DNA of 64,000 nucleotides from Musicola paradisiaca NCPPB 2511 (GTDB taxonomy: Bacteria; Pseudomonadota; Gammaproteobacteria; Enterobacterales; Enterobacteriaceae): assembly GCF_000400505.1 (NCBI RefSeq), contig NZ_CM001857.1, positions 2,526,608-2,590,607 of the forward strand, given 5' to 3'. The position numbers and the translations under genes are program-made. Every line of letters begins with the position of its first letter. The stretch's first letter is position 1. This document shows positions 1 through 10,320 of the stretch, piece after piece. A model generated the notes under the pieces. That model saw only the letters and a program-made list of their open reading frames with translations, was not told the DNA's origin and made no database searches.

Positions 1-241
1 AAGCGTTATGGCCGCAGCTCGATGCCGCCATTCCCGGCCTGCCGCCCTGCCCGGACTGGCCGCAGCAGTCGTCGCTGTTTTGACCGGTAGCGACGCAACG
101 GCGCCACAATGCAGGATTTCGCGCCCTCCCGGTCGGCTTGCGAAGGGGCTTCACGGGGAAACCGAGCGGCGTCGGAGCAACATGCCCGCCACGCCGTTCT
201 CCGTATATTCATGCCGGGTTGCCACCCGTCACATTCAAGCG

Positions 242-273
242 GTGGTGATATCAGGCCGTGGTGATATCAGGCG
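242..273. repeat. Two-copy 16-bp direct repeat in the left-edge non-coding region
   Basis: Two adjacent copies of GTGGTGATATCAGGC plus one base lie at 242-257 and 258-273. No convincing gene is seen in 1-322: the open frames there are short, have no ribosome binding site and resemble nothing I recognise. The repeat lies just downstream of the ATP-grasp gene that ends at 323, so it may be in the 3' region of that operon. Function unknown. Confidence 0.5.
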
Positions 274-322
274 CGTAGTCCCAGGTGCGTAGTATCAGAC
301 ATGTCGTTCCAGGCTTGTCATC

Positions 323-1567
323 TCAGGCGTGTTGATAATAAGCCCCGGCGGATTCCAGCCCGCGAATGGTTGCGTAATCCTGCCAGAGTTGCTCTTTTTG
401 GTGGCTGACTAAGTAGACGGTGCCAGGCTGGCTGAAAACATCTTTAGTCTGCTCGACGTTATTGCCGTCAGCGACATACATTTCCACTTTTTTGAACGAG
501 CCCAATGTCTGCAACTGCGACACAGACCCATCCGGTGCGAAAACAGCCTGTTCAGGGCTGATCAGGCAGACATTAAAGGAATGGTTTTTCAGCCGATAAT
601 AGGGCGCAACCGTCAGCGCCATAAATTTTTCAGGGTCGGTAATCGCTATCGCGGTTGCGAGGAGTTGACCAAGCCCCGTGGTGACGCACGCGACATCGGG
701 CCGTAAGATGCCGTCGCTTCTGGCCGCAATTTCAACCAGACAAGGCCCATCGGCCGTTAGCATGACTTCGGCATGGCTGGGGCCGTTTTTAATCCCCAGA
801 CACGCGCACACACCTCGGGTATAGTCCGCCAGCGCGTTGAATTCCGGATAAGACGCATCAATAATTTCATCGATATCGTAAACAATATTGCCTGAATCCA
901 GCTTTTTCTTATGATACTTAACCATTTCCGTCACCAGAATATTCCCGGCGAGCGACACAAAATTCACCACATATTCAGTCCCCTTCAGATATTCCTGAAA
1001 AAGAACTGCCTCATTAATAATATTAAGCTTATTTTTCTTTTTGGATATTTGCTCAAATGCGCGTTGTGTCTCTTCACGGCTATTACAAATAAACACGCCG
1101 TCCGAACCTGCACTTTCCAGCGGTTTTAACACGACCGGATAATGTTGAGCATCAAGCCATGCTTGTGCATCTTGCCATGTACTGACGGCTATTTGCTGCG
1201 CCGCTTTCAGGCCGCCCGCCCGGAGTGTTTCGATCATATCGAATTTATTGCGTCGCGCCGACGTTTTGGCAAAATCATTTTGATAAGGCAGCGCCAACGC
1301 ATGATTTAATTGGTCTGCTAACATCACGCCGCTTTCAGCGCCAGCGATAATAACCTCGGCGCCGAATTTCTTAATAAAGGCCAGCGTTTGATCCATAACA
1401 TCATGAACCAGTGCGTTTTCATAAATAGAAAAATCAAAACCATTATAATAATAATCATCCAGCTGCGCGCTGGATGAAATATGAACCAGCTCACAGCCTC
1501 TATGGTGTAATTCTTTAGCAATAAATTTTCCCGATGAAAAACCATCGACCACCGCCACTTTTTTCAT
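323..1567 (-). CDS. ATP-grasp ligase, L-amino-acid ligase-like
   Basis: This 414-residue protein belongs to the ATP-grasp superfamily (carboxylate-amine/thiol ligases working through acyl-phosphate). An N-terminal Rossmann-like pre-ATP-grasp domain (MKKVAVVDGFSSGK) is followed by the ATP-binding core: YPVVLKPLESAGSDGV near residue 145, FQEYLKGTEYVV near 190 and GPSHAEVML...LVEIAARSDG near 270, which carries the metal- and ATP-binding acidic residues. The pattern resembles BacD-type dipeptide ligases and not biotin carboxylase, but the substrate cannot be told. It is the last gene of a five-gene operon; its ATG overlaps the stop of the exporter gene by four bases. The AT-rich composition differs from the neighbouring core genes. 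Inferred role: joins a cluster-made amino acid to another carboxylate or amine. Confidence 0.75.
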   Translation of the reverse strand: MKKVAVVDGFSSGKFIAKELHHRGCELVHISSSAQLDDYYYNGFDFSIYENALVHDVMDQTLAFIKKFGAEVIIAGAESGVMLADQLNHALALPYQNDFAKTSARRNKFDMIETLRAGGLKAAQQIAVSTWQDAQAWLDAQHYPVVLKPLESAGSDGVFICNSREETQRAFEQISKKKNKLNIINEAVLFQEYLKGTEYVVNFVSLAGNILVTEMVKYHKKKLDSGNIVYDIDEIIDASYPEFNALADYTRGVCACLGIKNGPSHAEVMLTADGPCLVEIAARSDGILRPDVACVTTGLGQLLATAIAITDPEKFMALTVAPYYRLKNHSFNVCLISPEQAVFAPDGSVSQLQTLGSFKKVEMYVADGNNVEQTKDVFSQPGTVYLVSHQKEQLWQDYATIRGLESAGAYYQHA

Positions 1568-2502
1568 TTTGCCTCCTGTTTATTGCCCATCTGAAATTTA
1601 CTTGCCCCTAACACCACCAGTAAAATAAGGATGCCGACGACCGCAGTAATACTTTCCCAGGAGATAAAAATACGTTGATCAATAAACTGAAAGGCTAATG
1701 TAAAGACCGGCAGCAGCAACAACAATAAAGACACATGTATCGGATCCAGAACACTGATGGAGCTCTGTATCAAAAAGATAGGAATAATATGCCCGATAAC
1801 CGACAACGCCAGGACGATCATAAAGAGATCAGTGCCTGGCCATAGTGAAATTTGACTCACCGAGCAATAAACCAACGCGGAAAATAGCATTAACACATTT
1901 CTAAACCCTAATATCTCATAGGATTTCCAGCGCTTTTGACTTAAATCTTTTGAGAAAAAGGTATACAGAACCGTGCCGATTGCGCTGGATATCACACAGA
2001 TAATCCCGATGGTTCGTTCAAGATGCGTCGTATTCGTCACCCCGCTTTTTCCCAGATAGGAATTGAGAAGCATCGCAATGACACCGGCCATCACCGCCCA
2101 TGCGACAACGGATTCCAGCTTGGTTGGCGTCGAGGCCCCGGTGATGAAATAGCGTGAAATAATAATGGTTAATGCCGGCCCACAGGCAACGGAAGCGATC
2201 CCGACCACCGCCGGTTCAAGGTATTTCAGCGAAATAATCAACCCGCCCCAATTAAGCAACACGGCAACATTCACCCACAACAGGAGCGGAATGCTGGTTT
2301 TGACTTTTTGGAGATAACCCTGGCGGTTCTTTACCACCGACAGCGTAATAAAAAACGCCATTGACAATATAAAACAATAAACAATGAATACAGCTGGATT
2401 CAGGCGCTGGGTGATATTCGCCACGAAAACATCAAAAGCCGCACTAATGATGCAAAAGACCACCCCAAAAACCACCCCGATGAGCACGCTATTCTTATTC
2501 AT
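1564..2502 (-). CDS. DMT/EamA-family transporter
   Basis: A 312-residue integral membrane protein with about ten hydrophobic helices in two halves, the usual size and layout of EamA (drug/metabolite transporter) proteins. It starts MNKNSVLIGVVFGVVFC, a first helix directly at the N-terminus. It lies three bases after the YggS-like gene and overlaps the ATP-grasp gene by four, so it is translated from the same message. Proteins of this family export amino acids or metabolites across the inner membrane; in this cluster the natural inference is export of the pathway product, possibly giving self-protection. Substrate unknown. Confidence 0.8.
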   Translation of the reverse strand: MNKNSVLIGVVFGVVFCIISAAFDVFVANITQRLNPAVFIVYCFILSMAFFITLSVVKNRQGYLQKVKTSIPLLLWVNVAVLLNWGGLIISLKYLEPAVVGIASVACGPALTIIISRYFITGASTPTKLESVVAWAVMAGVIAMLLNSYLGKSGVTNTTHLERTIGIICVISSAIGTVLYTFFSKDLSQKRWKSYEILGFRNVLMLFSALVYCSVSQISLWPGTDLFMIVLALSVIGHIIPIFLIQSSISVLDPIHVSLLLLLLPVFTLAFQFIDQRIFISWESITAVVGILILLVVLGASKFQMGNKQEAK

Positions 2503-2505
2503 GCG

Positions 2506-3165
2506 TTATGACCTTTCGCCAAATATGGCGCTACCAACCCGAACCATCGTCGAGTTATAGCACAACGCGAGTTTATAATCATTACTCATTCCCATACTTA
2601 ATTGTGGGAAATGGTATTTCTCAGTAATAGCGCTCATCTGACTGAAATAGACACTGACATCCTTTTCGTTAGGCGGTATACACATTACCCCTTCAATACA
2701 GATATTATCCAGACGGGAGACATGAGCAAACACATCGTCAAAGTCATTAACACTGACGCCGCTTTTTTGTGGCTCATCGCCGATATTTATCTGGATAAAT
2801 ATTTTTTGCGTTTTACCCAGCGATTTTGCGCAGGATGAGATCTTGTCAGCTAACGACGCTCTATCGACAGATTGAATCACATCAAAAAACTCTACAATTT
2901 TGGCGACTTTTCTCGATTGTAAACCACCAATAAAATGTAACTCCAGATCCTCATATTGATTTCTGAGTGCGTCCCATTTATTTATCGCTTCATCAACCCG
3001 GCTTTCCCCAAAACAGCGGTGGCCTGCATGGATTAATGGCTGTATTTTATCCATGGTGTGGAATTTAGACACCACCAACAACCTCGCCGCTCTGGAAACC
3101 GCCTCAACCGACGCTTTGATTCCCAGATAGTTATCTAATGCTTCCTCATTGCTATACTTCATCAT
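2506..3165 (-). CDS. YggS/PROSC-like PLP-binding protein
   Basis: A 219-residue protein of the alanine racemase N-terminal-domain fold (YggS/PLPBP family), which binds pyridoxal phosphate without known catalysis and buffers PLP. The PLP lysine motif is LLVVSKFHTMD (Lys34), followed by GHRCFGESRVDEA, HFIGGLQSRKV, QINIGDEPQKSGV and a C-terminal MGMSNDYKLA...VRVGSAIFG, all in family order. Length is slightly below E. coli YggS (234). It is not expected to be the housekeeping copy, because it is embedded in an operon with a PLP-dependent enzyme. ATGA overlap with the upstream phosphoribosyltransferase indicates coupled translation. It may supply or repair the cofactor of that enzyme, or act on a PLP-like intermediate. 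Confidence 0.8.
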   Translation of the reverse strand: MMKYSNEEALDNYLGIKASVEAVSRAARLLVVSKFHTMDKIQPLIHAGHRCFGESRVDEAINKWDALRNQYEDLELHFIGGLQSRKVAKIVEFFDVIQSVDRASLADKISSCAKSLGKTQKIFIQINIGDEPQKSGVSVNDFDDVFAHVSRLDNICIEGVMCIPPNEKDVSVYFSQMSAITEKYHFPQLSMGMSNDYKLALCYNSTMVRVGSAIFGERS

Positions 3166-3725
3166 TTCACCACAGTGACTTTATCTGCTGTGACATGGAT
3201 CTTCAAAATAGACGTAATCTCATGACCGGTTTGTGTTCTGACTTTTTCCCGCCCGTGGTTTTGTATTTTTTCTACCGCACAAATGATCTTTTCAATTTTC
3301 CCGCCTGCATTTTCGACCGCATTGACTAATGAGATCACGGCGCCCCCTGTACTTAAGGTATCATCAATCACAATAACGCGGTCGCCTTGATTAATACCAT
3401 TCAAATACATTTTCCCTTCAAAATATTCTGATTTAATCTCAACGACATTATTATTAAGCTCGCTAAGACTATAGGGATACCATCTCGCCATGGCTAACGG
3501 CTTCCCGGTCAGCAATGATAGAGTGGTCGCTAAAGGTGCGCCTTTATCTTCTTCCGTAATGATTTTGTCAAAATCGATATTGAGGTGTTTTAATATCTCA
3601 TACGCCACTTCCATAAGCACCTGTGGCCTTAATGCCGGGAGTTGGTCAGTAAACTCATTCACCGTCGTCAACGACTTCCCTGAATTCACCACTCTGGCTT
3701 GGGTATAAATTTCCTTTAATAACAT
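3162..3725 (-). CDS. Type I phosphoribosyltransferase-like protein
   Basis: A 187-residue protein with the PRPP-binding signature VIVIDDTLSTGGA near residue 115, as in adenine/orotate phosphoribosyltransferases. The upstream segment (ITEEDKGAPLATTLSLLTGKPLAMARWYPYS) matches the usual substrate-pocket region of the fold. I chose the ATG at 3725 because AAGG precedes it by eight bases and it starts after the stop of the preceding gene (3736). An in-frame extension to 3797 would overlap that gene. The base acceptor is unknown. A PRTase beside a PLP enzyme and an ATP-grasp ligase is unusual and hints at a nucleotide-like or phosphoribosylated intermediate, or at a pyrophosphate-forming salvage step. 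Confidence 0.75.
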   Translation of the reverse strand: MLLKEIYTQARVVNSGKSLTTVNEFTDQLPALRPQVLMEVAYEILKHLNIDFDKIITEEDKGAPLATTLSLLTGKPLAMARWYPYSLSELNNNVVEIKSEYFEGKMYLNGINQGDRVIVIDDTLSTGGAVISLVNAVENAGGKIEKIICAVEKIQNHGREKVRTQTGHEITSILKIHVTADKVTVVK

Positions 3726-3735
3726 GCCATCGTCC

Positions 3736-4674
3736 TTACTTTGAATATTCCGGATAAATACCATCCCAGCGGCTCTTATACTTCCAGGCGCTGTCAAAAA
3801 ATAATGTAACTATGATTTTATTATGGATATCTTCCATCAAGCTTTCGCTCATCACAATATTCGAACCACACGTAGGGCCGATACCCAATCCATTGCTGTC
3901 GATAAACGCCCGCATTCTCTCCCAGGCAAGCTCGCCATTAACCACTTTAATTTCATCGATTAAATCCAAATCGGTATTTATCGATAATACCCCCGCGCCC
4001 AACCCCATTAAATTGTGGCTATGGTGCTTAAACGTGATGCCCTTCCTTTTCGCATAGACAGGGGCTGATTTATCCACTTCAATCCCTATCGTTTTAATAT
4101 CAGGGTATGCTTGTTTTAAAACCTTAGCGATGCCGGAGAATGTTCCCCCGGTGCCAATTGAGCAGACAAAATAATCAGGGCTTACGTCTTTTTCTCGTAA
4201 CTGAGCAATAATTTCCTGGCCGCAGGAAAACCATGCTTTCATATTTAACGTCGTCCCAGCCTGATTGAGATAAAACGTATTCTGGTTGGTCTCAACATAG
4301 TTAAGGGCGGCTTCAACCGACCCATTCAGAAATTTCTCCTTGGGGGTTTCTACGACGGTGCCGCCAAACATTCTGATCTGTTCAAGCCGTTCCGCCGTCA
4401 TACCTTCAGGCATGAACACAACCACACGATAGCCTTTCTGCTGCCCTATCCACGCTAACGCTGCGCCGCCATTTCCCGTGGAGCAATCAACCAGCGTCAT
4501 TCCTGGGGCGATTTTATTTTCGCGTTCAAGCGTATTAATAATATGCAGAAACGTCCTGTCTTTATGACTACCGGTCGGATTCTGGAATTCACATTTAGCA
4601 AACAACCTATTCCCATTGAACGCTAAATTTGATAGTTCCACTAGTGCCGTATTTCCTATATCGCACAATTTCAT
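3736..4674 (-). CDS. Fold-type II PLP-dependent enzyme (cysteine synthase/threonine synthase-like)
   Basis: A 312-residue enzyme of the tryptophan synthase beta superfamily. The Schiff-base lysine lies in QNPTGSHKDR (about residue 38), the substrate loop is DCSTGNGGAALAW and the phosphate-binding loop is SIGTGGTFSG near residue 177. These are hallmarks of O-acetylserine sulfhydrylase, threonine synthase and dehydratase relatives doing beta- or gamma-replacement or elimination. It is unlikely to be CysK/CysM, since the flanking motifs differ and it leads a biosynthetic-type operon. AGGA lies eight to nine bases before the ATG. It is the first gene of the five, directly downstream of a 17-bp repeat array. 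Inferred role: makes an unusual amino acid building block. Confidence 0.8.
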   Translation of the reverse strand: MKLCDIGNTALVELSNLAFNGNRLFAKCEFQNPTGSHKDRTFLHIINTLERENKIAPGMTLVDCSTGNGGAALAWIGQQKGYRVVVFMPEGMTAERLEQIRMFGGTVVETPKEKFLNGSVEAALNYVETNQNTFYLNQAGTTLNMKAWFSCGQEIIAQLREKDVSPDYFVCSIGTGGTFSGIAKVLKQAYPDIKTIGIEVDKSAPVYAKRKGITFKHHSHNLMGLGAGVLSINTDLDLIDEIKVVNGELAWERMRAFIDSNGLGIGPTCGSNIVMSESLMEDIHNKIIVTLFFDSAWKYKSRWDGIYPEYSK

Positions 4675-4719
4675 GCAACCATTCCTAATAAATCAAGACG
4701 AAAGATGAAAGATAACCAT

Positions 4720-4832
4720 CCATTTAATAACCACAGCTATTTAATAACTACAGCTATTTAATAACCACAGCCATTTAATGGCCATTTGATAAATACAGCC
4801 ATTTAACGAACATAGCCATTTAATAAAAATGG
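4720..4832. repeat. Tandem 17-bp repeats upstream of the five-gene operon
   Basis: Units with consensus CCATTTAATAACCACAG begin at 4720, 4737, 4754, 4782, 4799 and 4816, with an 11-bp partial unit at 4771-4781. The last unit runs into an inverted repeat (AGCCATTT...AAATGGCT, 4814-4834). The array is 46 bp before the start codon of the first gene, so it covers the expected leader or promoter. It looks like a multimeric regulator-binding array or a slipped tandem repeat; the units diverge by one to five bases, so it is not a fresh expansion. Confidence 0.8.
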
Positions 4833-5562
4833 CTGTTAAATAAAAACGATGATCACGCAAAAACACTCATCGCATAAGAAATCATCACGTAAAAATCACT
4901 GAATAAAAATAGCCATCCAATACGCATATTACCAGCCTGAATTTGATACTCTTATTCAAAAAACGAGTCAAGCGTATTTTTATAATTCATACATTCGTCA
5001 TTAATCATTACTTAGGCGTCTATTTATTCCATCCCGTATAATCAATAAATCACAATAAGCATCTGGGTATTACTCGCATTAAAAGCAGCAATATTTTATT
5101 TATCATGTCGTTTTTTAAACATTGCGCGTTTATTCGTGATGAATAGTTTATTTATTACCATAGGATTTTCTTATTTTTATTGCATGATATTACAGCCATT
5201 ATTTCCCAACATGATCACAACAGAATTAACAATAAAATAAAAATCTCCTTTTCATCATTAACAACGTCATTCTGAATTTACCCCGGTGAATCCACCTGTC
5301 GGTGAATAATGTTATTTCTAAACGAAGATAAAAATGGCATCGAGAGGCGGGTTAGCCGGCATTGATATCCGCCATATTTCGCATTGCAGATGCGCGGGCC
5401 GCCTGTTTGAGCATGTCGATTTTTATTACGCCAGAGCCGCCGGGATGACTCCTTTCTCCACGAAAAATCACCTACAATGTGCGCGCCTGTTTTATGCGGT
5501 GTCAGTCCGACGCCCCGGCTTTCGGCGCTGCGGACATGTTTGGTCAGGGAGTGGAGTGTAAT
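4833..5562. other. AT-rich intergenic region
   Basis: Some 730 bases without a supportable gene between the operon leader and yecN. It is markedly AT-rich (long A/T runs from 4860 to 5330), then turns GC-rich at about 5340. The sharp change in composition suggests the operon plus leader is acquired DNA ending near 5330, and AT-rich DNA of this kind is typically bound by H-NS. An open frame at 5334-5561 has no ribosome binding site and is not called. Confidence 0.5.
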
Positions 5563-5958
5563 ATGGTCAGTGCGCTCTATGTGGTACTCGGCGCAATCTT
5601 GTTAATCAAATTGTCGATAGATGTGGTGAAGCTGCGGATGCAGTACCGTGTGGCGTATGGCGATGGCGGTTTTTATGAACTGCAAACCGCGATCCGCGTC
5701 CACGGTAACGCAGTGGAATACATCCCTATCGGCGCCATTATGCTGGTGCTGATGGAGATGAACGGCGCCTTAAACGCCATGGTTCATCTGTGCGGCATTC
5801 TGCTGATGCTGGGTCGGCTGTGTCATTACTATGGTTTGCGGCATCGGGAGTTCGGTTGGCGGCGTTCCGGTATGGCGGCCACCTATGTGTCGTTGGTGCT
5901 GATGGTGGTGTTCAATCTCTATTATTTGCCCTGGGAGCTGGTGTTTACGCTGCGATAA
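5563..5958 (+). CDS. yecN: MAPEG-family inner-membrane protein YecN
   Basis: A 131-residue membrane protein, the same length as E. coli YecN. It has four hydrophobic segments and the MAPEG-type core LRMQYRVAYGDGG...ELQTAIRVHGNAVEYIPI with conserved RxxxN/E residues. Members of the superfamily include microsomal glutathione transferases; no activity is known for YecN. The ATG at 5563 is preceded by GGAG at six bases, whereas a longer frame from 5479 has no such signal. It is immediately upstream of cmoA-cmoB, as in E. coli, but separated from cmoA by a hairpin terminator. Confidence 0.9.
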   Translation: MVSALYVVLGAILLIKLSIDVVKLRMQYRVAYGDGGFYELQTAIRVHGNAVEYIPIGAIMLVLMEMNGALNAMVHLCGILLMLGRLCHYYGLRHREFGWRRSGMAATYVSLVLMVVFNLYYLPWELVFTLR

Positions 5959-5994
5959 CCGCGTTCGCCAGCAGCAGGAATACGCAACATCTGC

Positions 5995-6027
5995 GACGGT
6001 AAGGGCGCCCCCCCTTACCGTCTTTCG
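5995..6027 (+). terminator. Rho-independent terminator after yecN
   Basis: An 11-bp stem (GACGGTAAGGG at 5995-6005 with CCCTTACCGTC at 6012-6022) and a short C-rich loop, followed by TTTC. It lies 36 bases after the yecN stop and would separate yecN from cmoA. Confidence 0.7.
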
Positions 6028-6054
6028 TTCATCAACCGCCGCACTTTCTGCTAG

Positions 6055-7803
<1,749 letters not shown>

Positions 7804-7805
<2 letters not shown>

Positions 7806-7839
7806 AAAATGCTGGCCGTCATCGGTAAATGGCGGCCAG
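7804..7839 (-). terminator. Terminator for the small minus-strand gene (possibly two-way)
   Basis: CTGGCCG (7812-7818) pairs with CGGCCAG (7833-7839). Read on the minus strand the stem is followed by CATTTTTT, a good intrinsic terminator 50 bases past the stop of the gene at 7891. It also sits directly after the cmoB stop. Confidence 0.7.
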
Positions 7840-7890
7840 ACCGGTGAAAAAGGCGCTACTCCTGCGCCATACGCAGAATACTGTTGCGAC

Positions 7891-8151
7891 TTATGCGTTA
7901 GCGGTTTTAACGATGAGGTTGATGGCCTCTTCTTCGGTCATCGTTCCCTGCTGAATATCAGCCGGGATCTCTTCACCGTTGGTTTCATTTAATAACACGG
8001 TGTGCCCGGCGGTATGCAATTCGCCGGAGACCGCATCACCCCGCTCAATATCGTAGTTCTCCTTTAATTTGGCGACGATAAACGCGCCATCAGGATCGCG
8101 GATAACGATGAAACCAATGCGATGTTCATGATGCACAACGATTCCACGCAT
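7891..8151 (-). CDS. Small conserved-looking protein of unknown function
   Basis: An 86-residue protein starting MRGIVVHHEHRIGFIVIRD. I do not recognise a named family. The N-terminal half alternates beta-type hydrophobics (GIVV, RIGFIVI, GAFIVAKL) and ends with GDAVSGEL, which resembles a small OB-fold or cold-shock-like barrel; the C-terminal third is acidic (TMTEEEAINLIV). AAGGA precedes the chosen ATG by eight bases; a longer frame to 8223 has none. It has its own terminator at 7804-7839 and lies between cmoB and cutC, where E. coli has torYZ. Confidence 0.65.
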   Translation of the reverse strand: MRGIVVHHEHRIGFIVIRDPDGAFIVAKLKENYDIERGDAVSGELHTAGHTVLLNETNGEEIPADIQQGTMTEEEAINLIVKTANA

Positions 8152-8311
8152 AGCAGGATTCCTTATTCCACAGTGAGAGTGTTGAGCATAGCACCTGCCA
8201 GCGGAAATAAACGCTAAGTGCATAACAATTCATGCTTATGCCCTGGTTCTGTTGCGTTCTTCCGGCAATTACCGATTGCCGCGAAGCTGAAAAACCGCCG
8301 CCGCGGTAGTG

Positions 8312-8339
8312 AAAAAAAGCCCCGGCAACACGCCGGGGC
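8312..8339 (-). terminator. Strong intrinsic terminator downstream of cutC
   Basis: A perfect 8-bp GC stem (GCCCCGGC 8319-8326 with GCCGGGGC 8332-8339, loop AACAC) followed on the minus strand by seven T. It lies 130 bases past the cutC stop. Confidence 0.85.
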
Positions 8340-8467
8340 CTGGTACTCGCAAGCAGACCGTAAGGGGAATGCTGCGCGGCAAACGTTTTCCGTCTCAACG
8401 GCCTGCGCGACGGCATCACCGCCGCCTGTTTGTGGCTGATGATTCGCCGCAACGACACCGACCGCGA

Positions 8468-9232
8468 TCACCCGCTGGAAAGCGGAACATCAATGGATGA
8501 CGGGCTCAGCGCATTCTTCATCGCTGCGACCATGTCGCCATCCACGCAATAGTGCTGGAACTCGTCCATATCGCCTTCACTACACAACGTCACCCCGACT
8601 TTGCGGTAACGCATCGGTGACGGCAACCAGCGCCCGGCCGAGCTGTGCACCTCCTGAATACCGCAATCGCGGAACTTGTGCAGGTTGGTCAAGCGCACGC
8701 CGGAGCCAGCCATAATGATTGGACTCCGGCTGACATCATTAAGTTCCCGTAATAGCCGCAATCCGTTTTCGGCGCTGGGTTGTTGGCCGGAAGTCAGCAC
8801 GCGCGCCACGCCCAAATCCGCCAATTGATCAATCGCATGACGAGGATTGAGGCACATATCGAATGCACGGTGAAACGTCACCGCCAGCCCGCTGCAATGC
8901 GCCATCACCCGCCGCATCCGCAGCAGATCGATGTGGCCTTCCTCATCCAGCACCCCAACCACCAAACCGGGGAACCCCATTTCACGGATTTGGTCGATGT
9001 CATAAAGCATCGCGGCGAACTCACGGCTGCTGTAGCAGAAATCGCCGCCGCGCGGACGCACCATCGGATGAACCGGAATACTCAGCGTTTCCCGCGCCTG
9101 GCGTAGTACGCCGTAACCGGGCGTCAGACCGCCTTCCCGCAATCCGGCGCACAGTTCAATCCGATCCGCGCCAGCCTGCTCGGCCGTCAACGCGCAATCA
9201 ATGCTGTAACAACACACCTCCAGTTTTGGCAT
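8468..9232 (-). CDS. cutC: Copper homeostasis family protein CutC
   Basis: A 254-residue TIM-barrel protein of the CutC family (E. coli 248), beginning [12 protein letters not shown]. Family motifs present include [43 protein letters not shown] and [15 protein letters not shown]. It was named for copper tolerance in E. coli; the biochemical role is still disputed. The ATG at 9232 follows GGAGG-like sequence; an upstream extension to 9403 lacks family similarity. Synteny cutC-yecM-argS matches E. coli. Confidence 0.95.
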   Translation of the reverse strand: MPKLEVCCYSIDCALTAEQAGADRIELCAGLREGGLTPGYGVLRQARETLSIPVHPMVRPRGGDFCYSSREFAAMLYDIDQIREMGFPGLVVGVLDEEGHIDLLRMRRVMAHCSGLAVTFHRAFDMCLNPRHAIDQLADLGVARVLTSGQQPSAENGLRLLRELNDVSRSPIIMAGSGVRLTNLHKFRDCGIQEVHSSAGRWLPSPMRYRKVGVTLCSEGDMDEFQHYCVDGDMVAAMKNALSPSSIDVPLSSG

Positions 9233-9581
9233 ACCTTCCTCCCACAAATATGGCCATTTACAGCGGTGATCACCACGCGCATCCTCGCGTGAAGCATGGT
9301 GGCCGACCGCTGTATCCGCCAGAAAATCAACATGATAAAAAAACCGGGCGTCCCGCTTGCGCGCAACACAGGCGCAAGGCGGCGACGCGGCGGGCGTTCC
9401 CACGGTCGCAGGCTATCGGGAATGTTTTTGATAGCAGGGAATCTGTCCCGGCTCACTATGGCATCGGCCCCGGCCTGAGGAAGAGAGCCGCATCACACTG
9501 GTTCGGGCATTTCGCGGCAAAATATGAGCCACGACACAATTTATCAGCCATACCATGCAGTTAAGCCTGAAAGCAGCGCGC
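9233..9581. other. Intergenic stretch between yecM and cutC
   Basis: About 350 bases lying upstream of cutC and downstream of yecM (both on the minus strand). No gene, repeat or clear regulatory site is seen. Confidence 0.4.
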
Positions 9582-10154
9582 TTATTTCTCACCCGCCGCG
9601 TCTTCATCCTGCTCGCTGGCGACGACGTCCTGGATCCTATACGGATGAAACTTGAGCGTGATGCTGCCGTTCGTCACCGCCAGCGTAGGATTGGGTAAAC
9701 GTTCCTGTTCCCCCTGCGGATGGCTGAATTTCAGTTTGATACCCGGCGCTTGCAGCGCCTCGTCCGACAAGCATGCCAGCGCGCGCTGATGCAGCGTGGC
9801 CGGATCGCCGGGCAACACCAGTTCCACATGCTCCCAGCCTTCGTGCGGATAGTGACGGTTGCCGGGCCACGGCAGTTCCACGCAGTCGATCCGCCACGGC
9901 CCGACCGTGAGCGGCTGGTGCAAAGTGAACAGGCAGATGGGACGTCCGTTAATGGTCTTTTCTGACAGCAAGGTTCCGCTCGTCAGCAGCGCTTCGCGCC
10001 AGCGCTCCGCCGTGCTGTATTGGTGACAACGCAGCGCAAGGTGATCCGCCTGAAAATCCGCCAGATTCAGTTGCAGTTGCGCCGCCAACTGCCAGAGTTC
10101 GTTTTCAAAGCGGGAAAGATCGTCGCGTAATGATGCGGGTAGCAGTGCGGTCAT
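9582..10154 (-). CDS. yecM: VOC-superfamily protein YecM
   Basis: A 190-residue protein (E. coli YecM 188) starting MTALLPASLRDDL. Known relatives adopt a vicinal-oxygen-chelate fold with conserved His/Glu metal-site residues: DHLALRCHQ, FTLHQPL and WEHVELVLPG are seen here in order. Substrate unknown. It is divergent from argS and upstream of cutC as in E. coli. I chose the ATG at 10154 by alignment of the N-terminus; the extension to 10199 runs into the argS promoter region. Confidence 0.92.
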   Translation of the reverse strand: MTALLPASLRDDLSRFENELWQLAAQLQLNLADFQADHLALRCHQYSTAERWREALLTSGTLLSEKTINGRPICLFTLHQPLTVGPWRIDCVELPWPGNRHYPHEGWEHVELVLPGDPATLHQRALACLSDEALQAPGIKLKFSHPQGEQERLPNPTLAVTNGSITLKFHPYRIQDVVASEQDEDAAGEK

Positions 10155-10320
10155 GGGGTTCTCATCCGGGTAAAAAAATATGGGCGCCAATCTACACATT
10201 CCCCCCGAACGCCGCCATCTTTATTCCCTGTACAGCCGCGCCCGGCCGGGGTTGTGCTGCTGACGAGCCAACCTCTTTGTGATATAAAAGGCAGCTTATT
10301 TTGTCAATTAAGGTACCCCG

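Noticed and set aside
8..292. Small plus-strand gene at the left edge
   Set aside because: Composition and amino-acid content look random, no ribosome binding site at the first codon and no similarity recognised.
323..4674. Interpretation of the operon as a cysteine or siderophore (SbnA-type) pathway
   Set aside because: There is no SbnB-like dehydrogenase, acetyltransferase, NRPS or NIS synthetase; the PRTase and BacD-like ligase do not fit those pathways.
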